Assembly (NCBI GenBank): GCA_032718475.1
Contig: JAUCBJ010007517.1
Span: 1-64,000, forward strand
Direction of reading: 5' to 3'
From: Nemertoderma westbladi
Lineage: Eukaryota > Xenacoelomorpha > Nemertodermatida > Nemertodermatidae
DNA: 64,000 nt
Positions 25,334 through 37,477 of this stretch are shown one piece after another. The position numbers were made by a program, and so were the translations under genes. The notes below the pieces were generated by a model. That model was not told the origin of the DNA. It searched no databases and saw only the letters and a program-made list of their open reading frames with translations. Each line of letters begins with the position of its first letter. The first letter of the stretch is position 1.

Positions 25334-27666
25334 GATATTGATATTGATATTGATTTATTAGTGACGGGACACATAATAGATAACATTTAAGTTGGTATAG
25401 ACCGTTAGCAACCATACAATTGTTATAGATACAGTACGAGATATTTTTGTTATGAATTTAAATCAGTATGGTATGAAAAGTATATGAACAGTACATCTTG
25501 CGCGAGATATATCGATAAAATTGTCACTTAATGGGATAGCCACATGAGGCGGACCTCGTTTCCATGTGGGTCCCCGCTGTGTAATAATGTTTTAGGTAAA
25601 ATAGTCGGGGAAGTAATAAAATTAAATTTAGGACTACAGATTAGAATACACAAATAAAGTGGTCAGTGCTTAATCTAAAAATGGTTATAGATGGGATAAT
25701 TTGAAATTTGTTACTTAAAATTGTCAAATATTTAGATAAAATAAATATAAAAAAACAAACTTAGTAAAGGAACTGCGATGCATTGTTTGTGGACTACTAC
25801 AGTAATAAGATTGTATAATTGTTGGGGAAACAATAAAATTAAATTAAATTCAGGACTACGAATAGAAATACACAAATGAAATAGTTAGTGATTTAATCTA
25901 AAAATGGTTATAGATGGGATAATTTAAAATTTGTTACTTAAAATTTTTCTGTCAATTTACTGTCAAAAATTCTGTCAAGTATTTAGATAAATAAAGGTAG
26001 AAAAACAAACTTAGTAAAAGAACTGCGATGCATGTTTATGAATTAAGTGGGTTAATAGTGTGCAAGTAATTGTGATTCATGCGTCGGTTAGAGTATTTAA
26101 GTAATGGCGTTTTACTTGGTGTTTAAAAGACTCTAGTGTCGTTGCCTCGGTTACACAGTTCGGTAGGGCGTTCCAGAACGCTGGGCCTCGATATTCAAAT
26201 GAGTTCTGTGCGAATTTAGTATTCTTATGGGGGATCGATGCTTTTGTTCTCGGGGTTCGTGTTGATCGCGTGTTTTTATTGAAGTTAACCATATCTTGGA
26301 TGTAACTCGGTGAGGTTCCGCGCTGGGTCTTGTACATAAGAGTTACCAGATTTTGTTGCACTCGATATTCTATTGGTAGCCAGTTTATGGTTTTGTAGTG
26401 CGATGGATAGATGTGGCTGCGGTCCTCTAAAGATAAGCAATATCGAATGCACTTCCGCTGCAGTGCCTCAAGCTTGTTGCGCCAGATTGAGCTGATTGAG
26501 TAGAACCAGACAGCAGCAGCATAGTCCATGAGTGGCTGTATCAGCGCGTTACGTAGTAGGCGACGTAGGTTGTAGCTCCTTCGCAATTGACGTAAAGAAT
26601 GTATTAAATGTATCAGCAATTTGTTTTGGTTCGTGTACTAGAGCTCTGCCATTGTGGATTTTGTTATGGCCGACGGCTTGGTTTTCTTTACTGGCATTCC
26701 TAGGGACTTTAATGTTTTCCATAACTTTTTGTGGTCGGTCCTGTTATTTTCGATTTGGGTCCGTATGTAAGCTTTCGTAGCCTCTTTGATGGGGTTAGTG
26801 GCAACGTTCCTTTGTTTTTTGAAATCGGTTTCATTTATGACAGTGCGGTTGTGTTTCAGTTTTGAAAATGATTTGTCCCTTACTATTATCAGCTGTAGAA
26901 GTTCCGGTGTAAGCCATGGTTCCGAATGTGTCTTGATTCTTATATCCCTGTTTGGGGCTATTGAATCCAGTATTGAAGTTAGCTGAGTAGTGAGGATGTT
27001 GACGGCTGTGTCCACATTAGTAATTAGGCTGATATTCGATATAGCATCATTGCGCGCTATCATATTGGATACGGCTGCGGGGGAGTATTCCTTATAGTTT
27101 CTGGCATTAATTATATGAGGAGGAACTGCATCCGGTTTGACTTTCTTTCTAGTTATATGAACTATGTAGTGGTCGCTGATACCAACCTCAATAACACCAT
27201 AGTCAGTAACCTTGTCAGCCAATGATGTAGTGTAGATGTGGTCTATGAGGGTAGCTGTTGTGTTGGTTACACGAGTGGCCTCCTTGATAATCTGTTTTGC
27301 ACCAATCGAGTTGCAGTAAGAAATGACTACATTTTTGTCCCCAATCTGTCTGGGGTCATTCGATAACATATCGACGTTCACATCACCCAGAATGAAAATT
27401 TCGCGTAGTTCACCGATGCTTCCAATTCCTGTTTCTAGAGTGTTGAAGAAGTGTGTAACTGAAGATGATGGTGGACGATAAACCGAGCCGATTAGGATTC
27501 TAGGTGTTTGTTTGAGTAAGAGAAAACCAAACAGTCCTTCAATATCCAGATTATTTAGTGTATCACAGGGTTCCAGTGTTAGATTATTTTTCGTATAGAT
27601 AGCTACACCTCCGTGTCCATTTTCTATTCTGTCTTTCCTTGTGACATAGTATCTATTAGACATAGT
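25334..27666 (-). mobile_element. Internally deleted CR1/Jockey-like LINE
   Basis: On the minus strand, a 5'-truncated endonuclease region (27669-26638), a short N-terminal RT remnant, an abrupt junction near 26590, then the C-terminal RT region (26619-26077), a 3' untranslated region containing a ~220-bp direct duplication (about 25600-25800 and 25822-26032), and a terminal (TATCAA)n tail at 25333-25355. A short 3' microsatellite tail and this domain order fit the CR1/L2/Jockey group. The catalytic RT core is missing, so the copy is dead. It sits inside a 22-bp minisatellite. Confidence 0.8.
26077..26619 (-). pseudogene. LINE reverse transcriptase, C-terminal part
   Basis: About 180 codons matching the end of CR1/Jockey-type RTs: LRRLLRNALIQPLMDYAAAVW, followed by KLEALQRKCIRYCL, INWLPIEYR and AFWNALP. 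This region follows the catalytic core, which is deleted here. The stop at 26077 lies before the 3' untranslated region. Confidence 0.75.
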
Positions 27667-27669
27667 CAT
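26638..27669 (-). pseudogene. LINE endonuclease (EEP family), N-terminally truncated
   Basis: 343 codons. Motifs of the apurinic-like LINE endonuclease are visible: GGVAIYTKN, IGSVYRPPSS, FILGDVNVD (catalytic Asp/Asn), TLIDHIYT and ISDHYIV (the SDH motif). The region after residue ~190 is the linker toward RT. The first endonuclease motifs are missing at the 5' end. A frameshift at ~26645 leads into an RT N-terminal word (VHEPKQIADTFNTFF) that then runs into the deletion junction. Confidence 0.8.
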
Positions 27670-27858
27670 AGCATTTATTACTGCAGTACCAATTATTTAT
27701 TACTGCAGTAACAATTATTTATTACTGCAGTGACAATTATTTATTACTGCAGTACCAATTATTTATTACTGCAGTAACAATTATTTATTACTGCAGTGAC
27801 AATTATTTATTACTGCAGTGACAATTATTTATTACTGCAGTGACAATTATTTATTGCC
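27667..27858 (+). repeat. 22-bp minisatellite, right block
   Basis: Eight units of the same 22-bp repeat as 25197-25333, with a regular variant series at one position (GTACC, GTAAC, GTGAC), suggesting a three-unit higher-order period. Confidence 0.92.
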
Positions 27859-29165
27859 AGGAACCCAGACAAGCACTATCCCTGAGATCCTAGAGTCGGC
27901 TTATGGTGGTGTCTGGCTCAACAGACCTGGTTCGTCAACGGACCCTATATGGGAGTCCCGCCATGAACGGCTGACCCATTTGCCAGGCCACCGTTACGTG
28001 GTCCCGGGGGGTAATGTGGGGCGTAAGATAGTCGACGTCCTTACCAGTGAGGTTGAAGGTCTCGCCAATGGCTCACGCCCATCGGAGCGCCCACTGTGCT
28101 TCATCGCCACAGTATTCCAACGGGACCCAGATGTCAGTAAAAGTCCGGATGTACGGCGGACACTGCTGAGGCGCACCGAGATGTTGGAGCGCGGCGAGTT
28201 TGATGCACTAGTCGCCGAGGCTGCTAGGTCCAGCGCCAAGTTTCCTACAACTCGAGGCGAAGTCAAACCAAACACTGCACGTACTTTTAATAGGAAGATC
28301 CTCGCTGGGATGAACCGTGCCGCAGTACGGGCTGCTACCAACCGGGACACCGGTGGAGTCCTCGATCCGAATGCTCAGGCAGGAGGCGAACCAGATGGAG
28401 TAACTGTCCGGGACATCCTTCAAAGGAAGCACCCCTTACAGGCTCCTATAAGACCTGAATCACTGGAACCGTGCCCTGTTCTCCCACCATTAGAGGCTGT
28501 TGATATATCAGGACAGATAGTCCTCAAAGTCACCAAGACTCTGCGAGGCAGCGCTGGACCAGTCGGCGGCGATGCAGAACTCTGGAGCGCTCTGCTCACA
28601 CGCTATGAAGCCCACAGTGCATGCCTCCGTGAAGCTGTCGCCAGTCTCGCACGACGCCTCTCTAACACCATGGTACCATGGGGCCAGATCCGGGCACTGA
28701 GGGCCTGTCGGTTGATCGGCCTTGACAAGAAGCCGGGTGTCCGACCTATCGGCATTGGGGAGGTGTTATACCGCCTGCTGGCGAACTGTCTGGCGATGGC
28801 GACGAAGTCAGATCTAATCGCAGAGTGTGGTGCGGACCAACTGTGCACGGGCGTCAAAGCCGGACTCGAGGGCGCCATACACGCCATGACATCTATTTTC
28901 ACCGAGGAGGAGACCCAGGCAATGCTGCTTGTTGATGCGAGCAACGCATTCAACAGCTTGAGTCGCCCAGCAGCATTGTGGAACTGTCGCATTTACTGGC
29001 ATCGAGCATCACGTTTTGTGTATAATGCTTATAACGGTCACGCTGCCCTCTACATGTCTGGCTCAAAGTCGCCCATATGGAGTGCCGAAGGGATGACACA
29101 AGGTGATCCCCTCGCAATGCTGGTTTATGGGTGCACCACCCTCCCAATGATTCGGGCATTACGCA
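27859..29165 (+). pseudogene. Reverse-transcriptase fragment of an unclassified retroelement
   Basis: Open frame (27818-29422) whose conserved part starts after the minisatellite. Residues in the order of RT motifs: LIGLDKKPGVRPIGIGEVLY (fingers), AMLLVDASNAFNSLSR (motif A with Asp), then EGMTQGDPLAMLVYG (motif B). It ends near TTLPMIRALRN, before the expected motif C (xxDD), and the remaining ~85 codons are Ser/Pro/Thr-rich with no RT character. It is GC-richer than its neighbours, which suggests a separate origin. The GVRPIGxGE/VDASNAFNSL type is not BEL/Pao and not the CR1-like element next door; I cannot assign its clade. No 5' start or flanking duplication was identified. Confidence 0.7.
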
Positions 29166-29372
29166 ATATTCAAGCAGACCCTTCTTCACCCAAGTTATCA
29201 CCTCAACCGAGTTTGTCCACCACTCAACCCTTACCATCGCCTACCAGGAGCACCAGTGTCCCACAGTCACCGCATTCAAGGAGATACACCGAGACTCGAT
29301 CACTATCGCAACCATTACCTCCCATCGAGCCATCGTTAAAGGAGGAGTATGTATATAATCTGAACGTTCCGA

Positions 29373-29516
29373 AATTAACTTATGGACGTCCCGAAATTAA
29401 TTTATGGACGTCCCGTAATTAATTTATGGACGTCCCGTAATTAATTTATGGACGTCCCGAAATTAATTTATGGACGTCCTGAAATTAATTTATGGACGTC
29501 CCGAAATTAATCTACC
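29373..29516 (+). repeat. 22-bp minisatellite with GGACGTCC palindrome
   Basis: About six and a half units of GGACGTCCCGAAATTAATTT-AT, with a CGTAATT variant in two units. Each unit contains palindromes GGACGTCC and ATTAAT. An inverted remnant (GGACGTCCATAAATTAATTTCG) follows at 29551-29572. Confidence 0.92.
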
Positions 29517-29670
29517 AACCACTCAGAATCGTAATGAAATAACTAATTAATGGACGTCCATAAATTAATTTCGGGATGTTAATTTCGGAAATTAATTTCA
29601 ATAATATTTTTTTTTATAATAAAAATTTTTTTAAATATTTTTTTACAATGTATAATTCGCGGACACTGCG

Positions 29671-30073
29671 GGGTGACTACAAAACAAAGACCCAATTATA
29701 AAGACCTGCATAATCTTTGTTACATGTGTTAACTTTCGTTAATTGTTTTGAATCCCTCGTCACGCCTCTGTAACTTGCTTCTTTACTAACCTGCACTTTT
29801 AAATAGCAATGGTACATAACGCTCATTGTGACCTGTACAAAACAAAGAGGTAAAGTCGCGTTACGTCCCAAAGAGCGTTAGGTTCCAAAGAGCTTTAGGT
29901 CCCATTGCCAGAGAGCGCGAGGTTACATTGCCATTTAAAGGAGCAGGTTAGTAAAGAAGCAGGTTACAGAGGCGTGTTGGGGAACCAAAACAATAAACGA
30001 GAGTTAACACATGTGTTTTGTATTTGTACAGGTCTTTATTATTTGGGTCGTTGGTCTTTGTTTTGTAGCACCC
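29671..30073. mobile_element. Foldback-type non-autonomous DNA element, 403 bp
   Basis: The ends GGGTGACTACAAAACAAAGA and its partner TCTTTGTTTTGTAGCACCC are inverted. The pairing continues through ACATGTGTTAACT, ACGCCTCTGTAAC and TGCTTCTTTACTAACCTGC, giving arms of about 140 bp around a ~120-bp centre. No coding capacity. The flanks share only GACA, so the target duplication is uncertain. The ends resemble GGG-starting Mutator-like termini, but that is weak. Confidence 0.7.
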
Positions 30074-32261
30074 GACATACGGTGTTGCGTGGGGGCCACC
30101 CACCCACACTCAACTCCCAACTTCCTGGACACTAGGATACTGAGTGAAAGCGTCTGAAGCTACTACAGGAACTCCATGATATACTAAGGGCTAGCGACTA
30201 GGGACTGGCACCCTTGAACATGTAAACTGTAGTACCTACTGTACCACCTACCTTAAAGTGACCTGTGGGACCAGCGCATTATTAGTGAGGTCGGCATTTC
30301 TCTTTATCCTGCCGCTCTCTTTGTATTACAATAGCATACAGCTAACCAATGGCAATGGTCTACCCCCAGTGCGGGAAAGACAAGCTGGCTACCATTGAAA
30401 TGAATAGGGGAAGGATAATATGGTGTGTTCGTGTTCCCATCCTAATGTCTGTCATCTTGGCTCAGCTAAGCTTAAACAGAGCCACAGCCTACAATAGAGC
30501 TTTACCTAAATACACTTCCAGTGAGCCAAGCAGTAGTGGCGGGTTAGCTCCAAAATGCCCATGTAGGATTTCTTCGAAAAAGGACCAATTGGTTGAGTTA
30601 CGAGTTACAGTGAAAAAGTATTCATGATTAGATTTTGCTTTGAACAGACAGACAGGAGAAACACGTTCGTGGGGCCTTCGCGCAGCACGAGGCCCAGTTA
30701 TGAGATACAAATTAAAATTGAGCGACTGTATCACAAAATCAGGTTTTGAGAAATTTACCCACACCACCAATCAATCAAAGAAAGGGGGACAGCACGTGTT
30801 CACCCCTTTTAATCCCCCCCCCCCCCCCCCCAACCCTTCCCAACCACCAATACATAACCGCGACATCTACCACCCACGGAAGGGTAGCACGAACTTATTT
30901 CCAATCGCACGTTCAATATGCAAAGCCAGGTGGTTTATAGGAATATAATAAACGCAGTACTCGTTTTCATTATAAGCCTCGTTGCGTTCGTCCTGTTTTG
31001 TATTTAAATATATTTCTTAAACGCAGTCTAGGACGATCTTTATAATAATAATAACTAGGGATGCGATCAATATGTGAAGCCAGGTGGTTTATATAATAAT
31101 TTAGTCAACGCAGTACTAGTCTTCATTATATGCCTCGTTGCGCTCGTCTCTTGTCCTGTTTTGTCATAAAATATTTTTCCAAAACGCAGACTGACGATCT
31201 TTATACAGTTAGAACTATGCGAAGTTTCGAAACTGTGCGAGTAACTGTTGATACATCTATGTGGAGATGTGTGATATGTGGAGATGTGTGATACAACGCC
31301 AACGCATCTTATGCCGATGTAGTAATATGGGTATTGAAATAATATTAAATCAATGTACACTCTTAAAGCTGCAGCGAAAAAATGTAGCTAATTTCCTAGG
31401 TTACATATAAAATAATAATATTATTTTTAAGAACATTAATTTTACTACTTTGCAAAAATTCAATTAAAAAATAACCAGACTTGTATTTATGTTATTATAT
31501 CTGTCATTTACCTGAGATAGCAATTAATAGTAGTAGTAGTCGAACGGTTATGCGGCCCGTCCAGCCTATAATAAACACAATTCAGTGATAGTGATAATAA
31601 TACAACACTTATAGTAGAGTCATTAGGAATTGGAATACAGGAAGGATGTTGGGATGTTGGATTTAAAGAATGCTGTCTGGGCTGGAATAGCAATGCTGGT
31701 TGCCTATTACAATTCCTCTCTGGTTAGTCTACAGCCACAACTCCCAGCCATAGCTAGCTCCATACCAGCAGAGACTTGACCAATAATGGGAAGGATTAAA
31801 TTTGTACTCAATAATTGTGCCGTTTAATTACGTTTAGATCAATTAAAGACACATTTATTAAAGCAAATCACTTGAACTAAATAAAAACTATAATAGAATG
31901 GCGTATGTGGATTACATCTGTATAATTTTTAAGTATAATTATTTAAATCTTATACTGTAAAACAATTAATTTCCTTTAAAAGGCAGGTTGAAAATGGTGT
32001 TTTCACCGTAATCAACTTAATTAACTAATTAACTGCTTTTATCTTAGCTTCTCGAAGACCACACGGAAATTCTACATGGAAAATTTCTAAACTTTTGCCA
32101 AACAACATGTGTACCAAGTTTGGATAGATTGCATCAAAGATTGGCCGAGTTATTAACGTTTAAAATTGAACACGACAGAACGACAGAACGACAGGTTGAT
32201 TAATGGTACCACTACGCTAAGGCTCACTCACTTCGTGGCTCGCCCCACAGATGGAATATAT
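30074..32261. other. Repeat-bearing flank without genes
   Basis: It contains the inverted 21-bp motif at 30669-30689, a C18 run at 30814-30831, and a ~150-bp direct duplication at about 30916-31068 and 31069-31210 (GCCAGGTGGTTTATA, CGCAGTACT, GCCTCGTTGCG, GACGATCTTTATA words). Around 31980-32250 is a degenerate element ending CTTCGTGGCTCGCCCCACAG, whose complement GTGGGGCGAGCCACGAAG occurs at 23178-23195. No open frame looks coding. Confidence 0.6.
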
Positions 32262-32524
32262 AGGTCATCTAATTAATTGTTTAAAGATTAGCAAACAATA
32301 CAGTGTAATTGAATTGATGAAATCCATAAATAAAACGTGGATACAAAATGTAAAATCGGGTGGCAAAATATAAATTTCTGAGCTAAGAAAGGGAAATTGG
32401 ATACTGTACAACTTATCTGGATACAAGCGTCCGTTTACCTTACAAAATGAAAAATAAACGTGCGAAATATAAAACAGTAGTATCCTACTCGAACGGAACG
32501 GAACTGGGGGGGGGGGGGGGGGGG
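32262..32524 (-). repeat. Dispersed repeat, minus-strand copy, with G19
   Basis: Reverse-complement partner of 2898-3131. The homology ends close to a G run at 32506-32524, at the same edge as the C14 run in the other copy. Confidence 0.8.
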
Positions 32525-33339
32525 TTGGGGAGGGAATGTCCGGAAATCGAAGCCTTTTTCTATCTGCCAACATCCTGGGCTTTACTTACACTCAGCCTCT
32601 ATTCACTGGCTGTGATTGACAGAAGTTCCTTTCATGAATGCCGCAATTTATATTTGGCCATTTTGGTCGTTTTGGCCGCCAAAATGACCAAGTTAATGTT
32701 TATTGGGATTGGGATTGTAGAGATGAAACAAAAGTGCTATAAAAAAGTCATGTTTTCTGTAGGCCTATGTTTTTATCAGCCCTATCTGTATACTATTGAT
32801 TTTTAAATCACCATTGTATGTACTGTATATTTTAATTAGATGCATTTGTCACTTTCTTTCTGATAATTCCATTTGGTGTCTGTTTTTATTTTCTTCTTTG
32901 TTCGCTTAACAACTGTAAGTGTACCTTGTTGTTTTTCTCCGGTGACAATTTTAATTCATTTAATAATATTTCACTGTGTTTAACAATAATAATAAAAATA
33001 AATAATTGTCAGCGTCAATATAATCTGGTTGGGGTTCTACAATGTACCAATTAGCCTCCACCCTCACCCATCGTCAATAATTGATTAATTTATATCTAGG
33101 ATAATTAATTATAACCTACTTGTATATGTATGTATTTAATTATTGTTTATTTAATTATTTAATTTATTATTGTCGGAATTATGGAGGGGGGGGGGGGGGG
33201 GGGGAACTGGACGCAATAAAAATTAATCCTTCTCCAGGGGAAATTCGACGCAAATAACAGCTGATTATTCTCAAAAATAAAACTGTAACATGTTCTATTG
33301 TGCTTAGTTCTGTAGTTTATTGTTTTGGTTAAAATAACG
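32525..33339. other. Flank of element A2, no gene
   Basis: Non-coding DNA with a G19 run at 33186-33204 and AT-rich stretches. The five bases before A2 are TAACG (33335-33339); their partner, if any, lies beyond the window. Confidence 0.5.
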
Positions 33340-34140
33340 TGTACGCGCTTTTGAAGACCTTTAGCAGTTTAACCTGCCAAATTTTATATGTCTTTTGGTT
33401 TATAAATAGACTTTAGAAATTGACAAATATTTAATACCAATAAACACAACATTAGCAGAAGCCAGCCTAGTGCGCGTCCATTCACCCGCTGGATATACCC
33501 GGGAGACTGGATTCTGAGGGCTTAGATTGTTATTGCAGTGTAAGCTTACTGTATTATTCGATTGATCGTTAAAAAATAATTTCTGACTAATATTATTCAC
33601 TTTCGGGAAATATTAACAGTTCCTTTAGGACGTGGCGCTCTATCTAGGTAAACAGAGATATGACTTATACTAAACACAACGGTAAGTCGGGAAGGCTTAT
33701 GATTCACGTATGAGGCGCATTCTTTAGGAAATGCTTAGTTATCAGTCACAATCATGCACACTACCGGTAACACACAATGCTGCACACTAATCTGCCGACT
33801 GTCAATGAATTTTATCATATATAAAGAGAACAGCAATTGACTCATGTAGTGCCTATCAAATAGCATTAAACTCACTACAAACCACGATAATATAAGTCGC
33901 AATCGCTATATGTAACCTGTCTCTCTAACCTGTAGTGTATCAAGAAAATTGGGAAATTTGGGTTCTTTATAGATATTCTCCAAATAATATTCAACCAATA
34001 TCACAAAAAATAACAACAGTAAAAGCATTAAGACGGTAGGTTAAGATATGATATGACAATGTATGTGCCGTATTGATCGGGTTGTTATGATATGATTGAT
34101 ATGATATGATTGATAACAGTTATACGCTCTATAATCTAAG
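33340..34140. repeat. Left terminal repeat of A2 (R-like)
   Basis: Begins TGTACGCGC as in A1. Diagnostic differences (AACCTGCCAAA, GATTCTGAGGGCTTAG, GTGTAAGCTTACTG) match the inverted right repeat R of A1 and not the left repeat L. Homology fades after TATACGCTCTATAATCTAAG near 34140. Confidence 0.8.
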
Positions 34141-34403
34141 CTCTGCTGCTATAGCTCTGGTTGGCCGATAGAACATAGTAAAGAGCCCCTCGTATAACAA
34201 ATCAGCCAATCAGCCGGTCGCTTTGCATCATTCGAGTTAGAGAGCTTTTTAGAGTATTCCAGCGCCTGGGGGGAAACTGGATTGCAAAGCAAAAGGGCCA
34301 GTTATATCCCACAAAAGCTTTTACACCGCTCCCAGAAAATGGGATTTGAGTCTATAAAATATACAAAATCACAGTTTCTAATATACGTAAATACTCTAAA
34401 CAG

Positions 34404-35854
34404 TTAGTCTTTCTTACGCGGACGGCGTTTACGCAGTTTTTTAAAGCTAGCCAGAGTCCTTTTCTCTTTGGGGCGAGCCACTTTACAAGGAGGGCTATAA
34501 CTCCTGGGTGAAGGGTGCAATATAATTGCATCAGAGGGTGTAGGATTATGGTCGGTGTATCCGCCAGTCGAAGTGCCGGGTTGATTGACATCAACGTCGG
34601 GGGAGAGGGGTCTAACGGCTTTAAGAGCTCGTTTTAAGACAGCCGCTCTTACGGGTCCTTTACGAGTGGTCTGAACGAGAGCCGTGGGTGGACCATAGGC
34701 AGTTAGAAACCTCCGGGGTTTAATGGTTCTTTCCAACTCGCGTTCGCGGGCTCGGTATTCGTAAGGCCGTCGATATACTTCCTGTAACTCGGGGTGTGAG
34801 TTAACAAATAAGTCTCCATAGTCCGGGTCCTGACGGATATAATTGATTAAGCTATAGGAATGAAGGTCGCTAGGATTAACACTCCTAAGAAATTTGCGTA
34901 CGAACTTGGTTGAAATACATTCTCCGACGCGCTTCAGTAGTTCTTAACTCGATATGCGTGATTTCTGTTCGACAGAAGCGAATAGATAAGGATGGAACGC
35001 ATAAACTCCTTCGTAAGCGCGTCCAGGATAATAACGATGGCGCGAATCACAATGTAAATCAGTGTTCGCTTCCCAAGCTCTGATGTAACGTAGTGTGATC
35101 ATTTCATCTACGCTTTCCAAATCGTGATTAAAAAAGGACAATCGAAACTGGCGTGTCCCTTTAGTTGACAATGGTGACATTGAGTCATAAATTGAGGGCA
35201 AACCGCAAAAATGTGCAAGTTATTGAGTCTGCAATACGCGCAATAAATTTCCATCGCCGGTTGTTCGTGGAAATAGGAACAGCGGACGTTTGTGTCCATG
35301 GGCGTAACATGGTCTCTCGATGCGCATAACCGACAACGTTGCCGAGAAACATAGTTGGCATGGCGATAATCGTACGCAGTGAGACACTGTGGACCTTGAT
35401 ACCATTCTAGGATGTAATCGTTGTCGCTGTTCCGGGCGCGATAGGCTGAATCTCCTCAAATTCTAGGCATATTGGTTCGTCTTCCCAGTCTGTTACGAAT
35501 AGAATTTTCGTGATCTATTCTCGGTTTATCGTTACGACTCCGCTGGGTATGATATTTAAATAGAACCATTTCCCTTTCGGTGTCTACATCGTCCGTATCA
35601 TGTAAATCGATAGGATGGCCGGTAGTTAGGAAGTCCATATACGTACCATTACGATGCGTATAGCGAGCGGTGAATTTTCGATAGTCCAATTCACGCGTAA
35701 GTTGCTCTTGGGACATCGGCGGTTCGATATAACGACCATCGTCCTCCGTAATGGTTGGATCGGCTTCACCGCGTATCAAGCTATCCACAAATGCTTGTAA
35801 AGGTAGAGTATATCGCTCCCTGATACCAAGATCATCTTCTATCAACTCCGTCAT
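34404..35854 (-). pseudogene. Element A2 extra frame, internally deleted and frameshifted
   Basis: The N-terminal ~120 codons (from ATG 35854) are close to A1, then a deletion with junction near 35487 removes the rest of the 764-residue part and the whole exonuclease-like domain (A1 7066-9870). The break shows a short shared TTCC(C)AG word in both parents. The Cys-rich C-terminal part follows but is broken by an extra A in a poly-A run at ~35132-35137 and a stop at 34944. The basic tail is intact. No functional product is likely. Confidence 0.8.
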
Positions 35855-37477
35855 ATCTGCTATCTGAGTTTATTAATATTGTAATGAGTTTATGTTAAGG
35901 CGAGCGGGCGTCGCTGCCCACCTCTCTTTGCCCCCGGACAGTGGGATTCTCAGCGCCGATGTACCGTCGTCGCGGTGTTTACGCCAACATGTAGCAACAG
36001 CACGACAACGATAACCGGCACAAGTCACTCCACTGTCCGTCCCAAAGGCTTGAATCCACTTTAGGTTCTTTCTATAGGAGAGTTGGGCTACTTTCACAAT
36101 TGCGACTAGCTACTGTAAACATACTTTAGCAGTAACATTCACCTATAAACGCACAAATTCCACACAACTGTCACCAATTGTACACATACAGGCCATTTGT
36201 CCGTTAGTCAGTGCCTTCCAGAATGTCACGTTATTACTGTGTATCTTTGGATACTAACAGTGTGCTATGTATTCTCTATGCTATGCAATGTGACAAGCTT
36301 TCTATTGTTCTTTTAACTTGCTTCTAATTCTAGCGTGGGTGTTGCTATGGTGACATTATGGAAAGCTAGCGGTAGAATTAGGGTAATTCTCATGCATACA
36401 GATCTGGAATGCTATTTAATAGTAATTCTTTAATTGTCAATATCCTCTTTATACATGATTTTATTAATTTTATCGGCTATTGACTATATGTTGGAGATTC
36501 TCGCACTCTAATACACTCAATAGGATGAATCTCCGCTCCCATGATCTATTAATTAATGGAATTTTGGGAATGTTATAAATTGCACAAAATGACAATTTAT
36601 GAAATTCATTTAAAAATATGAATTTAAATTTATTCCCGTGAATTTTATTATTTGATAGTACAATTGACACAATTTGATTCCAGAGCAGGTCTGGGGACAT
36701 AGGATCCTTAATTCTATGAAAATTGTCTTTTAAGAGTATTGGTAAGTGCTGCGATATCTTAATTGACTAGAAATTTTAAAGGATCTGAATTTTACAGATT
36801 TTAATAAATATTAAGTTAATATTTAAGATAGGCACCGATTTATTCCAGAACTTGTCTGGGGACTTTAACCACTGATTCTAGAATTTGTCTTTCAAGTATA
36901 TCGGTGGGTGCCGCGATATCTTAATCGACTAGAATTACAGATGGTCAAAAGGTTTAACAGATTTATTTGCGTTTTACGCTACTGTTATAGGGACATCACG
37001 CTACTATATGTATTATTTAATATAAAGTAGAAGAGCAATATCGCACGAAGCAATGTCAGTGTGAAGAGGCAAGTCGTTTCCAAGGTCTACCCAGAGCTTG
37101 GTTTAGCCGAGACACGAGGATCTGAACTTTGCATTCCTAATACTCTGCCTACCAATAATACTTGAATATAGTAGTGGCTTTATTGTACTTTAATAAGTAC
37201 GGACATTTCATCTTACTGTAGTCACGTATTTATAATATGATACGGACAGTAAGGAAAGAGAAAAAATTATTTCTCGCCGTCACACTAAATATATATTATA
37301 TATATGTAATTACGTAATAAACACTAATATATTGCACTAACCTACTAAATATTCTAAAATAACATTCTACTAAATAAAATTAAATAAAACGATTATAATA
37401 AAGTACATAATAATGTTCGCATATAAAATATAATAAAATAGATCAAATAATATAGTCATGCGCCCACTCCAGACGTA
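35855..37477. other. Spacer between pol and extra frame, A2
   Basis: 35855-37140 corresponds to A1 10242-11532, including both hairpin modules (36680-36694 and 36845-36859). 37141-37477 is very AT-rich DNA after the integrase stop that A1 has lost. No frame longer than about 75 codons. Confidence 0.65.

Noticed and set aside
25197-27858. CRISPR-like array
   Set aside because: Directly abutting 22-bp units without unique spacers, in a eukaryotic repeat context; it is a minisatellite.
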